Positions 1 through 9,666 of a stretch of 64,000 nt of DNA are shown piece after piece (position 1 is the stretch's first letter; every line of letters begins with the position of its first letter). The translations under genes were made by a program, and so were the position numbers. The DNA is from Vibrio taketomensis (GTDB lineage Bacteria > Pseudomonadota > Gammaproteobacteria > Enterobacterales > Vibrionaceae), in the NCBI RefSeq assembly GCF_009938165.1, contig NZ_AP019649.1, positions 1,736,001-1,800,000 of the forward strand. The letters run 5' to 3'. The notes beneath the pieces were generated by a model. It had not been told where the DNA came from. It saw only the letters and a program-made list of their open reading frames with translations, and did no database searches.

Positions 1-5
1 GCAAT

Positions 6-470
6 ATGATTGCGATAAAGCCGACGAAGCTGAAAGATTTCGCCAGTTTGATGCAAATTGAAGTTTTACCCGAGCAAAAACACGCTCATTTACCTTTCGA
101 GCAATCCTACCAACAACGCTCTAAATACGAAGTATTTCTCAGTCTGTGTGTCGACCAAAAAGCGATCGGCTATCTTATTATCGATAAGGCCTTTTCGTTC
201 TCTTCTACCTTCGCTCGTAGGCATGAACTCAGTCTAAAATATATCGTGCTTGATAAGGCCTATCAACGAAAAGGGCTTGGTCGACGAGTAATGCAAAAGC
301 TCAATATCTATGCCAATGCCATCAGTGCCAATAGTGATTCTATTTGTGTGTCGATACCCGCAACCGATGATGCCTCGCAACAATTCTTCTTAGCATCGGG
401 TTTTGTCGAAGAGCGAAAACTCATTTACGGCAAGAGTGGCAAAGAACGTATTTTAAGACATCGGCTTTAA
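6..470 (+). CDS. GNAT family N-acetyltransferase
   Basis: A 154-residue single-domain protein with the GNAT fold. The acetyl-CoA pyrophosphate-binding signature (motif A) is visible as QRKGLGRRVM at about residues 87-96, preceded by the usual beta strand (LKYIVLDKAY). Proteins of this family transfer an acetyl group from acetyl-CoA to an amine on a small molecule, peptide or protein N-terminus; the substrate cannot be read from the sequence. The C-terminal part (FFLASGFVEERKLIYGK) matches the family's last strand and the typical 'xxGF' turn, so the protein appears complete. The start codon lies only five bases into the window, so a slightly longer N-terminus or an upstream operon partner cannot be excluded. 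It converges on queD and shares a terminator with it. Confidence 0.8.
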   Translation: MIAIKPTKLKDFASLMQIEVLPEQKHAHLPFEQSYQQRSKYEVFLSLCVDQKAIGYLIIDKAFSFSSTFARRHELSLKYIVLDKAYQRKGLGRRVMQKLNIYANAISANSDSICVSIPATDDASQQFFLASGFVEERKLIYGKSGKERILRHRL

Positions 471-487
471 TGCTGTTACAAAAATGA

Positions 488-511
488 AGGGCGGAGATTC
501 TACCCCGCCCT
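488..511. terminator. Bidirectional terminator between GNAT gene and queD
   Basis: A GC-rich 7-bp stem (AGGGCGG at 488-494 with CCGCCCT at 505-511) with a 10-base loop lies between two converging genes. It is followed by a T-rich stretch on the plus strand. Confidence 0.65.
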
Positions 512-534
512 GTTTATATCATTCGCTGATTAGC

Positions 535-897
535 TTATTCACCGCGATAAATACAGCCTGCGGTGCATGTTTCTTTGATTTCTACTTTACTCAACAACGG
601 TAATGCTGGCTTAAGTTGAGTCCAAACCCATCTTGCTAACACTTCGCTGGTTGGATTTTCTAATCCTTCAATATCATTCAGATAGTAGTGATCCAAACGA
701 TCGTAAATCGGCTTGAATGCCGCTTTTATCTCTGCAAAATCTACGACCCAACCGGTATGTGGGTTTACTTCACCTTCAACATAGATTCTGACCAAAAAAG
801 AATGACCATGTAAGCGACCGCATTTATGCCCTTCAGGTACATTTGGCAGGTGGTGTGCCGCTTCAAACATAAAATCTTTATACAACTCAGTTTTCAT
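535..897 (-). CDS. queD: 6-carboxy-5,6,7,8-tetrahydropterin synthase QueD
   Basis: 120 residues, the usual length of proteobacterial QueD. The enzyme converts 7,8-dihydroneopterin triphosphate to 6-carboxy-tetrahydropterin, the second dedicated step to queuosine and other 7-deazapurines, in the cytoplasm. The zinc-binding histidines (H15 in FEAAHHLP, H30 and H32 in GRLHGHS) and the catalytic cysteine (C26 in [10 protein letters not shown]) are all in place, as is the C-terminal active-site region ([16 protein letters not shown]). The [10 protein letters not shown] pattern is specific to the QueD branch rather than mammalian-type PTPS. It is transcribed alone, divergent from the chemoreceptor gene; I see no preQ1-type riboswitch in the roughly 200 bases upstream. 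Confidence 0.95.
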   Translation of the reverse strand: MKTELYKDFMFEAAHHLPNVPEGHKCGRLHGHSFLVRIYVEGEVNPHTGWVVDFAEIKAAFKPIYDRLDHYYLNDIEGLENPTSEVLARWVWTQLKPALPLLSKVEIKETCTAGCIYRGE

Positions 898-1104
898 CTA
901 ATTACTACGCTAATGGCTACAAAGGTGACACATACTAACTAAGTTGTTACTAAATCACCACCTCATACCAACACTTTCGTTCTGATCACAATATTATAAC
1001 CACAATAAGTTAATGGTCACATTTATGATACAGATGGATAACATATCAATTTATGCTCAGGTAGAGTTGCGTATTAATCCCATAAATAAGAATTAGAAAA
1101 ACCT

Positions 1105-2730
1105 ATGCGCTCAACAATAACGTTTAAGCTACTTGTTGCATTAGTACTTGTCTTTGGCTGCGTTCTTGCTGTTTCCACATTTTACCAATACCAACAACAG
1201 AAGCAGCTCATTCATGAAGTACTCAGTGAACAACTGCATGATAAAGCCAGCAACTACTTTGATAGCCTCAACATGATGATGTTAACTGGCACAATGTCTC
1301 AAAAAGAAACTCTACGCGAAAAAGCACTTAGCCAAGAGGGAATAGAAAACGTCAAAGTGCTCAGAGCACCAGCAGTGAATAAACTTTACGGCCCCGGTAA
1401 CCCTGATCAAGCACCGCTCGATAACATCGATAAGCGAGCGCTTGATGGCGAACTTGTTATTGAACCGATAGCGGCAAGTTGGGGGCAAGGCTTGGTGGTC
1501 GCCTTACCAATGAAATCAAGTCTAGATTATCGAGGCACTAACTGTGTTGGCTGCCATGCCGCGCCAGAAGGCGAAGTGTTAGGCGCCATTCGACTGGAAT
1601 ACAACATCAGCCACGTCAACTCACTGGTGCACCAACAAGCACTGATGGCAGTGGCGATCATGGCATCAATTACCTTTGTCGGCTTTCTCATTACCATGGC
1701 GCTGACGCGCAAGATTGTTGTGACTCCATTGCAAGCGGCTTCAAAGTTCATGTCACAGGTCTCTCAGACTAAAGATCTATCTGGACGCTTGGAAAGTAAG
1801 CAACACGATGAGATTGGTGTACTCACCAACTCCATAAATTCATTTATGGACACGGTAAGCGACAGCCTTCACAACGTTCAGCAAACCACACATTCACTAT
1901 CCAATGCTGCAAGTCGACTAACACATGTCGCACAGTCCACAGATGATGCCGTCAATAATCAACAAACCGAAACCAACGATGTACAAAGCAATATTAACAC
2001 GATGCTGGAACAACAAAGCCAAACCGATCTTGCTACTCAGGAAGCCACTTCTTTGGTCAATCATACTGTTGAGGTCGTAACAGAGAGTGCCTCCAGTGCT
2101 CACAATGTGAGTGAAGATATTAAGTTACTTGTTGGTTCGATTGATAATGTTAAAGAGAAGATTACGTCGCTGAATGACCAAACCGAAGAAGTCTCGACGA
2201 TTTTGGAAGTGATCAGCGGCATTGCCGAACAAACTAACCTGCTTGCACTCAACGCAGCCATCGAGGCAGCTCGCGCAGGTGAACAAGGCCGTGGCTTTGC
2301 TGTCGTAGCAGAAGAAGTTCGTAATTTGGCAGCTCGCACCGCCGAAGCAACCAATAATATCGATTCGATTATTCAGCAATTTAAACAAGGGAGTCAGCAA
2401 TCGCTGGCATCAGTAGATCAAGTCTGCGAGCAAGCTCATCAGCGCTCGGAAGATGTAGAAACGCTCTCTACCACAATGCATACGGTTGTCAAAGAGATGC
2501 ATCAAGTGTTAGACCACACTCGCGAAATACAACAGAAATCGCAAACCACCTCTTCAGTGAGTCATCACATACAAGGTAAAGTCGACACCATTACCGCTCA
2601 CGCTGATGATACCTCGCAATTGGCCTCACAAACGCGAGACATTAGCCTAGACTTAGAGCAGTTGTCGGAACGGCTCGCACAGCTAATCAACCAATTTTCG
2701 TTAGGTCACCGCAATGACGTAAAAAAATAG
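1105..2730 (+). CDS. Methyl-accepting chemotaxis protein with a CxxCH haem-c motif in its periplasmic sensor
   Basis: A 541-residue inner-membrane chemoreceptor. Order: transmembrane helix 1 (about residues 8-25), periplasmic sensor (about 30-178), transmembrane helix 2 (about 179-200), HAMP (about 201-255), then the long helical signalling domain with the highly conserved hairpin tip around residues 370-412 ([19 protein letters not shown] and [15 protein letters not shown]), which contacts CheA and CheW. The sensor holds C147-V-G-C150-H151, a textbook covalent haem-c attachment motif, close to the second membrane helix; this is unusual for a chemoreceptor and suggests redox or gas sensing. 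The sensor resembles single-haem periplasmic domains of the Tll0287/DUF3365 type, but that assignment is by motif only. The gene is a single transcription unit, divergent from queD. Inverted repeat TTATCGA/TCGATAA follows the stop. Confidence 0.9.
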   Translation: MRSTITFKLLVALVLVFGCVLAVSTFYQYQQQKQLIHEVLSEQLHDKASNYFDSLNMMMLTGTMSQKETLREKALSQEGIENVKVLRAPAVNKLYGPGNPDQAPLDNIDKRALDGELVIEPIAASWGQGLVVALPMKSSLDYRGTNCVGCHAAPEGEVLGAIRLEYNISHVNSLVHQQALMAVAIMASITFVGFLITMALTRKIVVTPLQAASKFMSQVSQTKDLSGRLESKQHDEIGVLTNSINSFMDTVSDSLHNVQQTTHSLSNAASRLTHVAQSTDDAVNNQQTETNDVQSNINTMLEQQSQTDLATQEATSLVNHTVEVVTESASSAHNVSEDIKLLVGSIDNVKEKITSLNDQTEEVSTILEVISGIAEQTNLLALNAAIEAARAGEQGRGFAVVAEEVRNLAARTAEATNNIDSIIQQFKQGSQQSLASVDQVCEQAHQRSEDVETLSTTMHTVVKEMHQVLDHTREIQQKSQTTSSVSHHIQGKVDTITAHADDTSQLASQTRDISLDLEQLSERLAQLINQFSLGHRNDVKK

Positions 2731-2815
2731 CGGAATTATCGACGCGAAATCGATAATAATGGTTGAAGCTATCGATTTGACAGGTAATATGTTCATTCGA
2801 TGAAAAAGTAATGAC

Positions 2816-2888
2816 AACCCAATGTTTTGGCGAAATATCAGTCAAACGACTGATAAATTCATCGTTTGAAACGTTGGGTTCTATTTTT
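2816..2888 (+). promoter_or_regulatory. Structured asnS leader: terminator-like hairpin
   Basis: A 13-bp stem pairs 2816-2828 (AACCCAATGTTTT) with 2868-2880 (GAAACGTTGGGTT), with two G-U pairs, and is followed at once by the U-rich run 2882-2888, giving the shape of an intrinsic terminator upstream of the asnS start. Inside the loop a perfect 7-bp hairpin (TATCAGT 2836-2842 / ACTGATA 2849-2855) is exclusive with another pairing (CAAACG 2843-2848 / CGTTTG 2863-2868). This could be an attenuator for the synthetase gene or simply the terminator of the preceding chemoreceptor gene. No Asn-rich leader peptide is visible. Confidence 0.5.
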
Positions 2889-2919
2889 ACCCCAATCCTT
2901 AATGGAGATTATTGTTAAC

Positions 2920-4320
2920 ATGACTTACGCGCCTGTAAAAGACGTACTGAGCGGTAAGCTAGCAGTAGACAGTGAAGTAACTGTTCGCGGCTGGATCCGT
3001 TCGCGTCGTGATTCCAAAGCTGGAATTTCTTTCCTTGCCATCTATGACGGCTCTTGTTTCGACCCGATTCAGGCCGTGGTCCCTAATAATCTTAATAATT
3101 ACAACGACGAAGTGCTTAAGCTAACCACTGGCTGCTCTGTTGAAGTAACGGGTAAGGTTGTGGATTCTCCAGCGGCTGGTCAAGCATTCGAACTTGCTGC
3201 AACTGAGGTTAAAGTTGTGGGTTGGGTTGAAGATGCTGATACTTACCCAATGGCGAAAACTCGTCACTCGATTGAGTACCTACGTGAAGTTGCTCACCTA
3301 CGCCCACGTACTAACGTAATGGGTGCGGTTGCGCGTGTTCGTAACTGTCTATCGCAAGCGATTCACCGTTTCTACCACGAGCAAGGTTACTTCTGGGTTT
3401 CTGCTCCTCTAATCACTGCTTCTGATGCAGAAGGTGCTGGTGAGATGTTCCGCGTTTCAACGCTAGACATGGAAAACCTACCTCGCACTGAAGAAGGCAA
3501 AGTAGACTACAACGAAGATTTCTTCGGCAAAGAAACGTTCCTAACCGTATCTGGTCAGCTAAATGCGGAAGCTTACGCTTGTGCACTAAGCAAAGTTTAC
3601 ACATTCGGCCCGACTTTCCGTGCTGAAAACTCAAACACCAGCCGCCACCTTGCGGAATTCTGGATGGTTGAGCCAGAAGTTGCGTTTGCAGAACTAGACG
3701 ACGTAGCGAAACTTGCTGAAGATATGCTGAAGTTCGTATTCAATGCAGTACTGGCTGAATGTCGTGATGACCTTGAGTTCTTTGCTCAACGCATCGATAA
3801 AGAAGCAATCACTCGTCTAGAGCAATTTGTATCTTCTGATTTTGCTCAAGTTGACTACACTGACGCGATCCAAATCCTTCTAGATTCAGGCCGTGAGTTC
3901 GAATTCCCAGTTGAATGGGGTATCGATATGTCTTCTGAGCACGAGCGTTACCTAGCTGAACAACACTTTAAAGCACCGGTAATCGTTAAGAACTACCCGA
4001 AAGACATCAAAGCATTCTACATGCGTGCTAATGATGATGGTAAAACGGTAGCGGCAATGGACGTACTAGCACCAGGCATCGGCGAAATCATCGGTGGTTC
4101 TCAACGTGAAGAACGTCTAGAAATCCTAGATGCACGTATGCGTGAAGTAGGTATCGACCCAGAACACATGAGCTGGTACCGTGACCTACGTCGTTACGGC
4201 ACAGTGCCACACGCAGGTTTTGGTCTAGGCTTTGAGCGTCTAGTATCTTACGTAACTGGCATGGGCAACGTTCGTGACGTGATCCCATTCCCACGTACAC
4301 CACGCTCTGCAAACTTCTAA
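2920..4320 (+). CDS. asnS: Asparaginyl-tRNA synthetase
   Basis: Class IIb aminoacyl-tRNA synthetase of 466 residues, charging tRNA-Asn with asparagine in the cytoplasm. An N-terminal OB-fold anticodon-binding domain ([16 protein letters not shown]) is followed by the catalytic core with class II motif 2 ([20 protein letters not shown]) and motif 3 near the end ([10 protein letters not shown]). The long form reading from a TTG at 2866 adds 18 residues of non-family sequence overlapping the leader hairpin; the ATG at 2920 with GGAG about 12 bases upstream gives the standard start [12 protein letters not shown]. Codon use is strongly biased to highly expressed codons, as expected. Single gene with its own terminator. 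Confidence 0.97.
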   Translation: MTYAPVKDVLSGKLAVDSEVTVRGWIRSRRDSKAGISFLAIYDGSCFDPIQAVVPNNLNNYNDEVLKLTTGCSVEVTGKVVDSPAAGQAFELAATEVKVVGWVEDADTYPMAKTRHSIEYLREVAHLRPRTNVMGAVARVRNCLSQAIHRFYHEQGYFWVSAPLITASDAEGAGEMFRVSTLDMENLPRTEEGKVDYNEDFFGKETFLTVSGQLNAEAYACALSKVYTFGPTFRAENSNTSRHLAEFWMVEPEVAFAELDDVAKLAEDMLKFVFNAVLAECRDDLEFFAQRIDKEAITRLEQFVSSDFAQVDYTDAIQILLDSGREFEFPVEWGIDMSSEHERYLAEQHFKAPVIVKNYPKDIKAFYMRANDDGKTVAAMDVLAPGIGEIIGGSQREERLEILDARMREVGIDPEHMSWYRDLRRYGTVPHAGFGLGFERLVSYVTGMGNVRDVIPFPRTPRSANF

Positions 4321-4346
4321 TCGCTGATTAGAGCAAACACATGACT

Positions 4347-4374
4347 AAGACCTCCCGTGTGGAGGTCTTTTTTT
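4347..4374 (+). terminator. asnS terminator
   Basis: Perfect 9-bp stem AAGACCTCC (4347-4355) / GGAGGTCTT (4361-4369), five-base loop, followed by a run of T. Confidence 0.9.
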
Positions 4375-4671
4375 ACCTTATTCCCTAGCCCGAACACCTT
4401 TCAAAGTTGCAATCTAATTGCTCACTCTTAACCCTAGCCATCCTTTAGCCAAAAGCGCATCCTAATGCATAGAAATGAGGCTTATATACTTGGGAACGTA
4501 TTTAGGTTTATCAAACTCAGTAGATTTGGGAACATCTATTGGCTTGAAGTCACTTCGAAATCTTCGATACTTATATAGTCAGCTAATTTCAAAATCGGCT
4601 GTGAGAAACAACAACACAACGATATTGAGAGCTATTGAATATAACTACATAAGCTAACTTTGGGGAAAAAT
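4375..4671. other. Intergenic stretch between asnS and a small gene
   Basis: About 300 AT-rich bases. A 60-codon reading frame can be drawn here on the plus strand but it has no ribosome binding site and no recognisable protein character. I see no RNA gene, operator or terminator beyond that of asnS. Confidence 0.4.
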
Positions 4672-4911
4672 ATGAAACTATTTACTCTTGATGATTTGAA
4701 TTACAAAGGTGTTGAGCAAGGGGTTCATAGTTGGAATAACACCAAAACCAACGACTTTTATTACTGGCATCCAGACTGGTTACACATTGCCGAAGATGCA
4801 ATGGGCGATCATCCGAAGACACAAATCGATGTACCTAACGGTGAAAAAGCCACTGAAGAACATGCAAAACAAGCGATTATCGACCATCTGAATAATGGCG
4901 CTTCTGCATAA
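4672..4911 (+). CDS. Small hypothetical protein, 79 residues
   Basis: I do not recognise the family. The frame begins MKLFTLDDLNYKGVEQGV and a good purine-rich site (GGGGAAAAAT) precedes the ATG at 4672; an in-frame TTG four codons upstream would overlap that site and is unlikely. The protein is acidic, rich in aromatic residues and histidine (FYYWHPDWLHIAEDAMGDH), has no signal peptide or membrane segment, and ends in an amphipathic helix (ATEEHAKQAIIDHLNNG). It stands alone between asnS and aspC with sizeable gaps on either side. The ribosome binding site and protein-like composition support it being real; no function can be assigned. Confidence 0.6.
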   Translation: MKLFTLDDLNYKGVEQGVHSWNNTKTNDFYYWHPDWLHIAEDAMGDHPKTQIDVPNGEKATEEHAKQAIIDHLNNGASA

Positions 4912-5339
4912 AGTCTGAAGTTCAACATTGAGTTTTATTTGACCACCAGGTAGTGAATTGTCGTAAAAATTACCCATTCGCTACCGACATAACATACGGA
5001 AACTCTAATCTAACGATAAATGTGCTTGTCTGAGTCTGAAATTGTCATTTAACTCTACGCACTCTCGGTGTAAGGCCCCTGAAAACTAGAAAAGAACATG
5101 AATCAACAAGGGCTAGAGCATACCTTAGCTTTAAAATGAAAGGGGTAAAAGATCAACAACTTTCAGTTTTCCTTGTCATTTCTGTTTGAATTGCCGCTTC
5201 ATTGATTAGAAAAATAGCCAAGGTTTAAGCTTTGGATAACACTCGATAATTTTTCTATTTTCATTACAAATATTGTTGTCACTTGTTCGTCATACAGGTA
5301 TAAATATTCATATTTGTTTAATTAACATGGACGACATAT
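4912..5339. other. Intergenic region upstream of aspC
   Basis: About 430 AT-rich bases with no convincing reading frame. The 3' end carries the aspC promoter listed separately. The rest shows no clear terminator or RNA fold that I can support. Confidence 0.4.
5276..5304 (+). promoter_or_regulatory. Sigma-70 promoter of aspC
   Basis: TTGTCA (5276-5281), a 17-base spacer, then TATAAA (5299-5304), about 35 bases before the aspC ATG. Close to the consensus in both boxes and ideal spacing. Confidence 0.65.
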
Positions 5340-6530
5340 ATGTTTGAAAGAGTAGTAGCGGCTCCGGCAGACCCAATTCTTGGTCTGACTGAAGAGTTTA
5401 AGAAGGATCCTCGCGCTGAAAAAATTAACCTTGGCGTTGGTATTTATAAAAACGAACAAGGTGAAACCCCTGTACTCGCAACGGTAAAAAAAGCAGAAGC
5501 TGCTTTAGTTGAAACCGAGAAGACCAAATCTTACCTAACCATTGAAGGTACTGCTGAGTATGCTCTAGCGGTACAGCAACTGCTGTTCGGTGCTGATTCA
5601 CCAATTATTGCTGAAAAGCGTGCTAAAACTGCACAAGCTCCCGGTGGTACTGGTGCTCTGCGTGTTGCAGGTGAATTCATTAAACGCCAACTAGGCGACG
5701 TCAAAATTTGGATCAGCAATCCTACTTGGGCTAACCATATCGGTGTATTTACTGCTGCTGGCTTAGAAACGGCACAATACAGCTACTACGACGCTGAAGC
5801 GAAAGATAAAGATTTTGCAGCAATGCTGGCTGATCTTGAGCAAGCAAGTGCTGGTGACGTTGTCCTTCTACATGGTTGCTGTCATAACCCAACGGGTATT
5901 GATCCTACCAGCGATGAATGGGAAACATTGGCGAAGCTAGTTGCAGAAAAGAAACTGTTACCTCTATTTGACTTCGCTTACCAAGGCTTTGGTGCTGGCG
6001 TAGAAGAAGATGCTGCAGGTCTACGTGCTTTTGCTAAGTACAACAAAGAAATTTTGGTTGCGAGCTCATTCTCGAAAAACTTCGGCCTATACAACGAGCG
6101 TGTTGGTGCGTTCACGTTGATCGCTGAGTCAGAAGATGTTGCAACCACTGCGTTTTCTCAAGTCAAAGCGATTATCCGCTCTATCTACTCTAACCCACCA
6201 GCGCACGGTAGTGCCGTTGTGACTTACATCCTTAGCGATGCTGGTCTACGAGCTGAATGGGAAGCCGAAGTCAAAGAAATGCGCGACCGCATTCAAGAAA
6301 TGCGTGAGCTGTTTGTTGCGACACTCAAAGAACAAGGCGTTGCGGCTGACTTCAGCTTTATTGAACGCCAAAACGGCATGTTCTCTTTCTCTGGCCTTAA
6401 CAAAGACCAAGTGGCTCGTCTGAAAGAAGAGTTTGGTCTTTACATCGTTGGCTCAGGCCGCATCAGCGTCGCTGGCATGACAAAAGCAAACATGCTACCG
6501 CTATGTAAAGCAATCGCAGCAGTTCTGTAA
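5340..6530 (+). CDS. aspC: Aspartate/aromatic amino acid aminotransferase
   Basis: 396 residues, the exact length class of E. coli AspC/TyrB. A PLP-dependent fold type I enzyme of subfamily I-alpha; it interconverts aspartate and 2-oxoglutarate with oxaloacetate and glutamate, often also accepting aromatic amino acids. Visible features: the N-terminal [18 protein letters not shown] block, the [13 protein letters not shown] loop, the cofactor-binding [11 protein letters not shown], the Schiff-base lysine K246 in [17 protein letters not shown], and the substrate-carboxylate arginine in the C-terminal [10 protein letters not shown]. AspC and TyrB are hard to separate by eye; AspC is favoured because it is the housekeeping copy in most relatives. 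Monocistronic, with its own promoter and terminator. Confidence 0.92.
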   Translation: MFERVVAAPADPILGLTEEFKKDPRAEKINLGVGIYKNEQGETPVLATVKKAEAALVETEKTKSYLTIEGTAEYALAVQQLLFGADSPIIAEKRAKTAQAPGGTGALRVAGEFIKRQLGDVKIWISNPTWANHIGVFTAAGLETAQYSYYDAEAKDKDFAAMLADLEQASAGDVVLLHGCCHNPTGIDPTSDEWETLAKLVAEKKLLPLFDFAYQGFGAGVEEDAAGLRAFAKYNKEILVASSFSKNFGLYNERVGAFTLIAESEDVATTAFSQVKAIIRSIYSNPPAHGSAVVTYILSDAGLRAEWEAEVKEMRDRIQEMRELFVATLKEQGVAADFSFIERQNGMFSFSGLNKDQVARLKEEFGLYIVGSGRISVAGMTKANMLPLCKAIAAVL

Positions 6531-6546
6531 TTTTCCGCAGAGACAA

Positions 6547-6573
6547 AAAAGCCAGCATTCGCTGGCTTTTTTT
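6547..6573 (+). terminator. aspC terminator
   Basis: Perfect 10-bp stem AAAAGCCAGC/GCTGGCTTTT with a four-base loop and a T tail, just after the stop codon. It also reads as a terminator from the other strand for the converging downstream gene. Confidence 0.9.
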
Positions 6574-6611
6574 AACCTTATTTTTCGAGGTTAATGCTCC
6601 TACCTCAAAAA

Positions 6612-6989
6612 CTAAAGTCTTATCATTAACTCATCTTGTTCCAGATTTGTGATATTCACGTCAGCACGCTTTTGAATACGCTCTAACTGATCTCTTTCTA
6701 GTTCATAGGGCATAACTAGGCGTAATTCATGAATACCTTCTGTTTTAGCAAGCTTTAATAACGCACGGATATTTGACTCATCGCTACGGCTGGCTGACAA
6801 AGCTCTCAAAGCCTGATTTTTAAATCGCTCTTCTGGTGTGCAAGTTTGTTCCACTGCATCTTTCCAAGCAATATTAAAGATTGGCGCTATCGTGCCCATC
6901 GCTTCGAGAAACGTCCACTTTTTACCGTAGGCATCCCCCAAAAAAGCGGTATAGTCAAAAACCACACTTGTTTCGCCTTGATGTTCCAT
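6612..6989 (-). CDS. Hypothetical cytoplasmic protein
   Basis: I do not recognise the family. Three in-frame starts are possible; the ATG giving MEHQGETSVVFDYTAFLG (125 residues) is best because a GGGGGA purine run sits about five bases upstream, whereas the two earlier starts have no site. The protein is soluble, mixed alpha/beta, with no signal peptide, no membrane segment and no cysteine pair suggesting metal binding. The C-terminal half (LRLVMPYELERDQLERIQKRADVNITNLEQDEL) looks helical and charged. It is a lone gene between aspC and an HrpB-like helicase gene, both at a distance. Confidence 0.65.
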   Translation of the reverse strand: MEHQGETSVVFDYTAFLGDAYGKKWTFLEAMGTIAPIFNIAWKDAVEQTCTPEERFKNQALRALSASRSDESNIRALLKLAKTEGIHELRLVMPYELERDQLERIQKRADVNITNLEQDELMIRL

Positions 6990-7217
6990 ATCATCCCCCA
7001 TGATTGACGCCAACAAGTGATTTTAATATCTGTCAAGACAAACAATAGATCAATAGGATATAGAACAATCGTCTGTTATACCCGTATGATTGAAAAAGCT
7101 ATATAAAACCAAAACCATAACAAACCTTGCACATATTGTTTATATGAAACTGCACTAATTTAATAATTTTCAATGATATAAATAATGTTATCAAAAGCAC
7201 TCAACAAACAGTGACAA

Positions 7218-9563
7218 TTACTTGATATCGACGACTCTGCTCGCTTTCTTAAACTGAATACGCCAACCGTTCCAGCGAGGTAATTCCCAACGTTTCGGAT
7301 CAGTTTTGCGTAAACCATCAACATAAACCACATAAACCAATTTTCGTTTTGGAAAATACTCAACCGTCACATTCAGGTCACCGAGATTGAGAGCGAAAGG
7401 ATACTGCTCTGCAAAGTCTGCATATTGCCAATATGGAATCCCCTCAAAATGAAAATCGTCGTTGCTAAACAACTCGAGTTCATCAACCTGATTGAGTTCA
7501 AGCATCTGCAATTGTTCAGTGAACCATTGGTCAAATGTCAGATTATGATGATCACTTTGCTCAGCCAATCCAAGTTCAACAAAAATCTTCCAGAGCTCGA
7601 TTTCCGCTTTTCGCTGCGTGTACAGGCCAGCAAGTATCTGTTCGCTCTTTACCGCCTCTAACATTGGTTGCAAAGCTAAACTGCCCTCTGCGGCTTGATA
7701 TTGTGTCGCGATGACTCTGCCTGCGTACATCAACTGCATTTCTACCGAAGTGCCGCTTTCATCCACTATCGTGGCACCTTGTATCCACTCCCCTAGTGGC
7801 AGATCAATCAAATCCTTCATTTCCAATGGCATCATTTCGGTTGCTAAGGTCAAGGTCTGTTTAACCCCTCTACCGGGTAAACTATGGGTATTGAGGACAA
7901 GAGCAGCCTCAACTTTTTCAGGAAAACGACTCTCTCGACCGATGGTGACTTCCATTATGCCGTTACCTAGCGCTTCCCTGCGTTTAGTACGACGTACAAA
8001 AACCAATTCTGGATGCAATCGTGCAATCGCCATAACCCATTGCTGATGGTCGTATCTTGAAGCGACTTCAAGCTGAGGTAACTCGAACACTTCTCGCATC
8101 TGTTCTGCGAGTGCTTGCGCCTCTTTGAGAGCCTCACCATCAACGCTAATACCGGAAAATTCTTTACCTCTAAGTAGTCCAACGGCCAATTGACCATCAC
8201 ACCCTTTAGTCTCTTGCTGGCTTAATAACTCGAGTAATTCTTCATTGCTCGACGTGCGATACAGTTTGCCCGGTGTCGCCAACACTGCCGCATAATCTAT
8301 CATGACCTCTTTAAGTGCCCGACTTGGCATTCGAGTGACGAGATCCGCCAGCACGGCATCAATCGGTAATGGATAAATTCGCTGACCATGCTCTGTCGCT
8401 AATCCTTGTTCGGTAATCGCCCCCATCGCGAGTAATAACTGTCGAGCTGGTTCAATACTTTTTTCTGGCAGCGGCTCTAAAAACTCAAGCGCGGTCAACG
8501 CTTGCCCACAACTGGCTGCTGCAAGCATCGCTTCGGTTAACGATTCTCGATGTAACTCGGGCGGAGTCACCGCGATTAACGCTGCATGTTGTCCATATAA
8601 GCGGATACAGCGTCCATCCATGACTCGACCTGCTCGTCCAGCTCTTTGTTTGGCGCTCGCTTGAGAAATATGCTTAAGACTTAACGTCGTGCGACCGTTA
8701 CGCTGCTCAGTGCGACGCTCCAATCCAGAATCAATGACTACAGCAATATTAGGGATAGTCAGTGAGGTTTCCGCGACGTTTGTCGCGAGGACAACTTTAC
8801 GAGTTGGCTGTGGGTTCAGCGCCAATGTGCGCTGACTGTCTGACACCGACGCATGCAGCGGCACTACCAGCACCTCTTCAATATTCGACAACATCGCCGC
8901 ACATTGTTGAATCTCTTTGCGCCCAGGTAGAAAGACTAAGATGTCTCCTTCGGCCATGACCAAAGCATCAACGACTTCCTTTGCCACTCGATGCTCTAAA
9001 TTACGCCCCTCAGGCAACTGACGAGATTCACGCGCTCGGTATTCAATGCTGACCTGATAATTGCGGCCTTCCGCCTGCAAGCGGTCTGCATTGAGGTAGC
9101 GCGCCAATTTTTCACCTTCGATCGTTGCCGAAGTCAAAACCAATCGCTGCTTTGGTGAGGCTTTTAGCAAAGCTACGAGTAAATCGGTATCCCAGCGACG
9201 TTCATGAAACTCATCAACAATTACGATATCAAAGTCTGTTAATTGATTTTCCGCATACCAGCGAAGCGCGACACCTGGGGTCACGAATACGACTTTACTC
9301 TCAGGATTAAAATGAGCCTCAAGCTTTATCGCGTAGCCTATCGATTGACCAACCGGCTCACCATGTCGTTCCGCGACATAATTCGCAAGAGAGGTACAAG
9401 CAATACGTCTTGGCTCTATAACCAACACTCGACCTTGCTCACTTGCCCAAATTGGCAAACACGTTGACTTACCCGAGCCAGTTTCTGCCTCAACAATTAA
9501 GTCCTTTTGGGCTAACTGGGTAAGAAAAGTAGATTTGAGTGGTTCAATAGGGAGTGCTGTCAT
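7218..9563 (-). CDS. HrpB-like DEAH-box ATP-dependent helicase
   Basis: About 781 residues. Superfamily 2 helicase of the DEAH/RHA class with all core motifs: Walker A ETGSGKST (about residues 26-33), motif Ia IEPRRIACTSLA, DEFH Walker B, SATIEG, motif IV VFLPGRKEI, motif V TNVAETSLTIPNI and motif VI QRAGRAGR, followed by the helicase-associated HA2 region and a divergent C-terminal domain. The layout follows HrpB (a DEAH helicase of unclear cellular role in enterobacteria), not the much longer HrpA, a copy of which lies at the other end of this window. The C-terminus (DPKRWELPRWNGWRIQFKK) differs from the basic tail of E. coli HrpB as I remember it, so this may be a paralogue rather than the orthologue. 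The ATG at 9563 is preferred over an in-frame TTG nine bases earlier. Divergent from maeA. Confidence 0.85.
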   Translation of the reverse strand: MTALPIEPLKSTFLTQLAQKDLIVEAETGSGKSTCLPIWASEQGRVLVIEPRRIACTSLANYVAERHGEPVGQSIGYAIKLEAHFNPESKVVFVTPGVALRWYAENQLTDFDIVIVDEFHERRWDTDLLVALLKASPKQRLVLTSATIEGEKLARYLNADRLQAEGRNYQVSIEYRARESRQLPEGRNLEHRVAKEVVDALVMAEGDILVFLPGRKEIQQCAAMLSNIEEVLVVPLHASVSDSQRTLALNPQPTRKVVLATNVAETSLTIPNIAVVIDSGLERRTEQRNGRTTLSLKHISQASAKQRAGRAGRVMDGRCIRLYGQHAALIAVTPPELHRESLTEAMLAAASCGQALTALEFLEPLPEKSIEPARQLLLAMGAITEQGLATEHGQRIYPLPIDAVLADLVTRMPSRALKEVMIDYAAVLATPGKLYRTSSNEELLELLSQQETKGCDGQLAVGLLRGKEFSGISVDGEALKEAQALAEQMREVFELPQLEVASRYDHQQWVMAIARLHPELVFVRRTKRREALGNGIMEVTIGRESRFPEKVEAALVLNTHSLPGRGVKQTLTLATEMMPLEMKDLIDLPLGEWIQGATIVDESGTSVEMQLMYAGRVIATQYQAAEGSLALQPMLEAVKSEQILAGLYTQRKAEIELWKIFVELGLAEQSDHHNLTFDQWFTEQLQMLELNQVDELELFSNDDFHFEGIPYWQYADFAEQYPFALNLGDLNVTVEYFPKRKLVYVVYVDGLRKTDPKRWELPRWNGWRIQFKKASRVVDIK

Positions 9564-9666
9564 AATAAACAATATTTAATAGTAGTTAACTGGCATTATA
9601 TGGCTTGATCCACCAAGATTGAAACGCCGACTGTGATCTTTATAACATTGGAATCTATCAGGTTTG

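Noticed and set aside
898..1104. preQ1 riboswitch upstream of queD
   Set aside because: No preQ1-type pseudoknot pattern visible; only AT-rich divergent promoter DNA.
2736..2757. Terminator at the inverted repeat after the chemoreceptor gene
   Set aside because: TTATCGA/TCGATAA pairs perfectly but is AT-rich and lacks a T run, so it is weak evidence for termination.
2866..2919. Longer asnS start at a TTG
   Set aside because: Adds residues unlike any AsnS N-terminus and overlaps the leader hairpin; the ATG at 2920 has a GGAG site.
4475..4657. 60-codon plus-strand reading frame between asnS and the small gene
   Set aside because: No ribosome binding site, composition typical of AT-rich intergenic DNA, no family resemblance.
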